Origin: Pseudomonadota bacterium
GTDB taxonomy: Bacteria; Pseudomonadota; Alphaproteobacteria; Rhizobiales; Pleomorphomonadaceae
Assembly (NCBI GenBank): GCA_023436885.1
Contig: JAEZHI010000034.1
Coordinates: 372,001-436,000 of the forward strand
Direction: 5' to 3'
Length of the DNA stretch: 64,000 nt
Part shown: piece by piece, positions 62,799 through 64,000 of the stretch
Layout: every line of letters begins with the position of its first letter
Numbering within the stretch: the first letter of the stretch is position 1
Translations under genes and position numbers: made by a program
Notes under the pieces: generated by a model
Database searches by the model: none
What the model was told of the DNA's origin: nothing
The model's input: the letters and a program-made list of their open reading frames with translations, nothing else

Positions 62799-64000
62799 AT
62801 GTCAGTGAACAACATATCCATCAGCATGAAGATACTGGCGGCGTTTGGCCTCGTGCTTCTCGCCAATATCCTGACCGGCGGCGCCATCATCTACTCGAAA
62901 TCCAGCGTCGACCAAAACGTGGGTTGGACGGTACATACCTATGAAGTCTTGGAGCAGACCGATCGCATGATGGCGTCGATGGTCGATCAGGAAACCGGCT
63001 TCCGCGGCTTCCTGATTACAGGCAAGGAAAAAAATCTCGAGCCGCTGAAATCCGGAGAGAAGACTTTCGCCGACGCCTGGGAGAAGTTGAAATCACTGAC
63101 CAGCGACAACCCGGCGCAGCAGAAGAGGCTCGATGACATTCGCACGCAGGTCGATGCCTGGCAGAGTGCCATTTCGCATACCGGCATCGAACTCATGAAC
63201 ACGCCCGGCTCCGAAGAGGCCGCACGCGACCTGGAACGAACCGGCAAGGGCAAACAGTATTTCGGTCAGATTCGTTCCATCGTCGCCGACCTGAAAAATG
63301 CAGAGTCGTCCCTGCTTGGAACACGCAGCGAGGCCATGGCATCCGCACAGGCGACCATATTGCTCTCCGTCATCGTGTCGATCGTCACCATTCTCTTACT
63401 TGCGATCAGTGCTGCCTTCGCTCTGAACAGACTGATCGCCGTGCCGATCCGCTCTACCGTCGGCCTCATGGAGCGACTTCGCGGCGGCGATTATGCGGTC
63501 GAGATCGCCGGCACGGAGCGCAAGGATGAGATCGGACTGATGAACGCGGCTCTCTTCTCGTTCCGCGATGGCCTAGCCGAGGCTGAGCGAGCCCGCCATG
63601 CAGCCGAGGCCGTCAAGGCAGCCGAGGCGGCCGAGCTGAAGCGCCGCGCAGAACTGACCGACCGCTTCGCCAGCCGTATGGAAGAGCTTTCGACCGCGTT
63701 CACTGGTTCTTCTACCGAAGTGGCCGATGCCGCCCGCAACCTTTCGGCCACGGCCGAGGAAACAGCCCGCCAGGCCCAGTCCGTGGCCGGCGCTGCCGAA
63801 GAAGCGACCACCAACGTTCAGACGGTCGCCGCCGGTACTGAAGAACTCACCGCCTCTGTCGGCGAGATCTCCCAGCAGGTGACCAACTCCTCGAAGATCG
63901 CCAAGGAAGCGGCGGCTGAAGCAGCGGCATCCAGCAAGAACGTGCAGTCGCTGTCGGTTTCCGCCCAGCAGATCGGCACGGTCGTCGAGCTGATCAGCAA
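62799..64000 (+). CDS. CHASE3-containing chemoreceptor, cut by window end
   Basis: About 400 residues are visible. TM1 is at about 10-31, a CHASE3 sensor domain follows (MVDQETGFRGFLITGKE is its signature), TM2 lies near 187-209, then HAMP (about 210-262) and the start of a signalling domain. The ATG at 62799 has GGAG six bases upstream. The DNA from about 63640 on is nearly identical in long stretches to the matching part of the preceding receptor. The C-terminus is outside the window. Confidence 0.92.
   Translation, partial: MSVNNISISMKILAAFGLVLLANILTGGAIIYSKSSVDQNVGWTVHTYEVLEQTDRMMASMVDQETGFRGFLITGKEKNLEPLKSGEKTFADAWEKLKSLTSDNPAQQKRLDDIRTQVDAWQSAISHTGIELMNTPGSEEAARDLERTGKGKQYFGQIRSIVADLKNAESSLLGTRSEAMASAQATILLSVIVSIVTILLLAISAAFALNRLIAVPIRSTVGLMERLRGGDYAVEIAGTERKDEIGLMNAALFSFRDGLAEAERARHAAEAVKAAEAAELKRRAELTDRFASRMEELSTAFTGSSTEVADAARNLSATAEETARQAQSVAGAAEEATTNVQTVAAGTEELTASVGEISQQVTNSSKIAKEAAAEAAASSKNVQSLSVSAQQIGTVVELIS

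Overview
The window is GC-rich, tightly packed bacterial chromosome. Gene content points to an alphaproteobacterium of the order Hyphomicrobiales (Rhizobiales): a giant apolipoprotein-like protein of the growth-pole-ring (GPR) type known from polar-growing Rhizobiales, a SigF/NrsF pair of the Caulobacter type, a plcP-agt lipid-remodelling pair, CheZ-like and YjfB-like motility proteins, and the bulged AGAGCATTCGC and GATCAGGTTGA palindromes common between rhizobial genes. I cannot name a genus. No tRNA, rRNA, CRISPR array, prophage or insertion sequence was seen; the window reads as core and light accessory chromosome.

Layout. 0-7.6 kb: partial [2Fe-2S] ferredoxin, an Hpt-domain protein and the 2,029-residue GPR-like protein. 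7.7-11.7 kb: a complete bufferin operon, made of an exported Cys-rich precursor peptide (DUF2282/BufA), a multinuclear iron oxidase (DUF692/BufB), its partner (DUF2063/BufC), a DoxX membrane protein, an ECF sigma factor (SigF type) and its membrane anti-sigma (NrsF/DUF1109), behind a candidate SigF promoter. 11.7-16.1 kb: an MCE/Mla-type lipid transporter (permease, ATPase, MCE protein, lipoprotein). 16.5-20.5 kb: dipeptide epimerase, MFS carrier, CheZ-like phosphatase and small motility protein. 20.6-22.4 kb: a glycosyltransferase and a PlcP-type metallophosphoesterase behind a possible Pho box. 22.7-25.3 kb: pgl and pgi. 25.5-31.7 kb: isochorismatase-type hydrolase with a LysR regulator, thiO-thiE-thiD, a 131-134 bp tandem repeat, a DMT exporter and a dienelactone hydrolase. 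32-33.5 kb: a CYTH-CHAD protein.

33.8-40 kb: a peptide ABC importer (SBP, two permeases, two ATPases) with a terminator and a GNAT gene between the SBP and the permeases. 40-43.9 kb: LysR/quinone-oxidoreductase pair, 3-methyladenine glycosylase, DUF2000/Lrp pair. 43.9-48 kb: an rpe-gph-HAD (cbbY-like) operon, a YjhX-family toxin homologue, palindromic repeats and a CbbR-type regulator. 48-52 kb: PPM-phosphatase-like protein, trehalose-phosphatase, Dabb protein and DHA2 exporter. 51.7-56.2 kb: a 5-oxoprolinase locus (pxpA, two biotin-carrier-like genes, convergent pxpB-pxpC) and an M24 peptidase. 56-60.7 kb: D-lactate dehydrogenase, a second FtsI-like PBP divergent from a TetR regulator with a palindromic operator candidate, and two exported Cys-rich proteins, one DUF411. 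61-64 kb: two tandem chemoreceptors, the second cut by the window end.

The most notable unit is the bufferin operon, which combines a ribosomally made, post-translationally modified copper-binding peptide with its own sigma/anti-sigma switch. The GPR-like protein, the 33-residue repeats of the MCE protein, the Pho-box plcP-agt pair and the biotin-carrier homologue lacking its biotinylated lysine are the next most interesting items.
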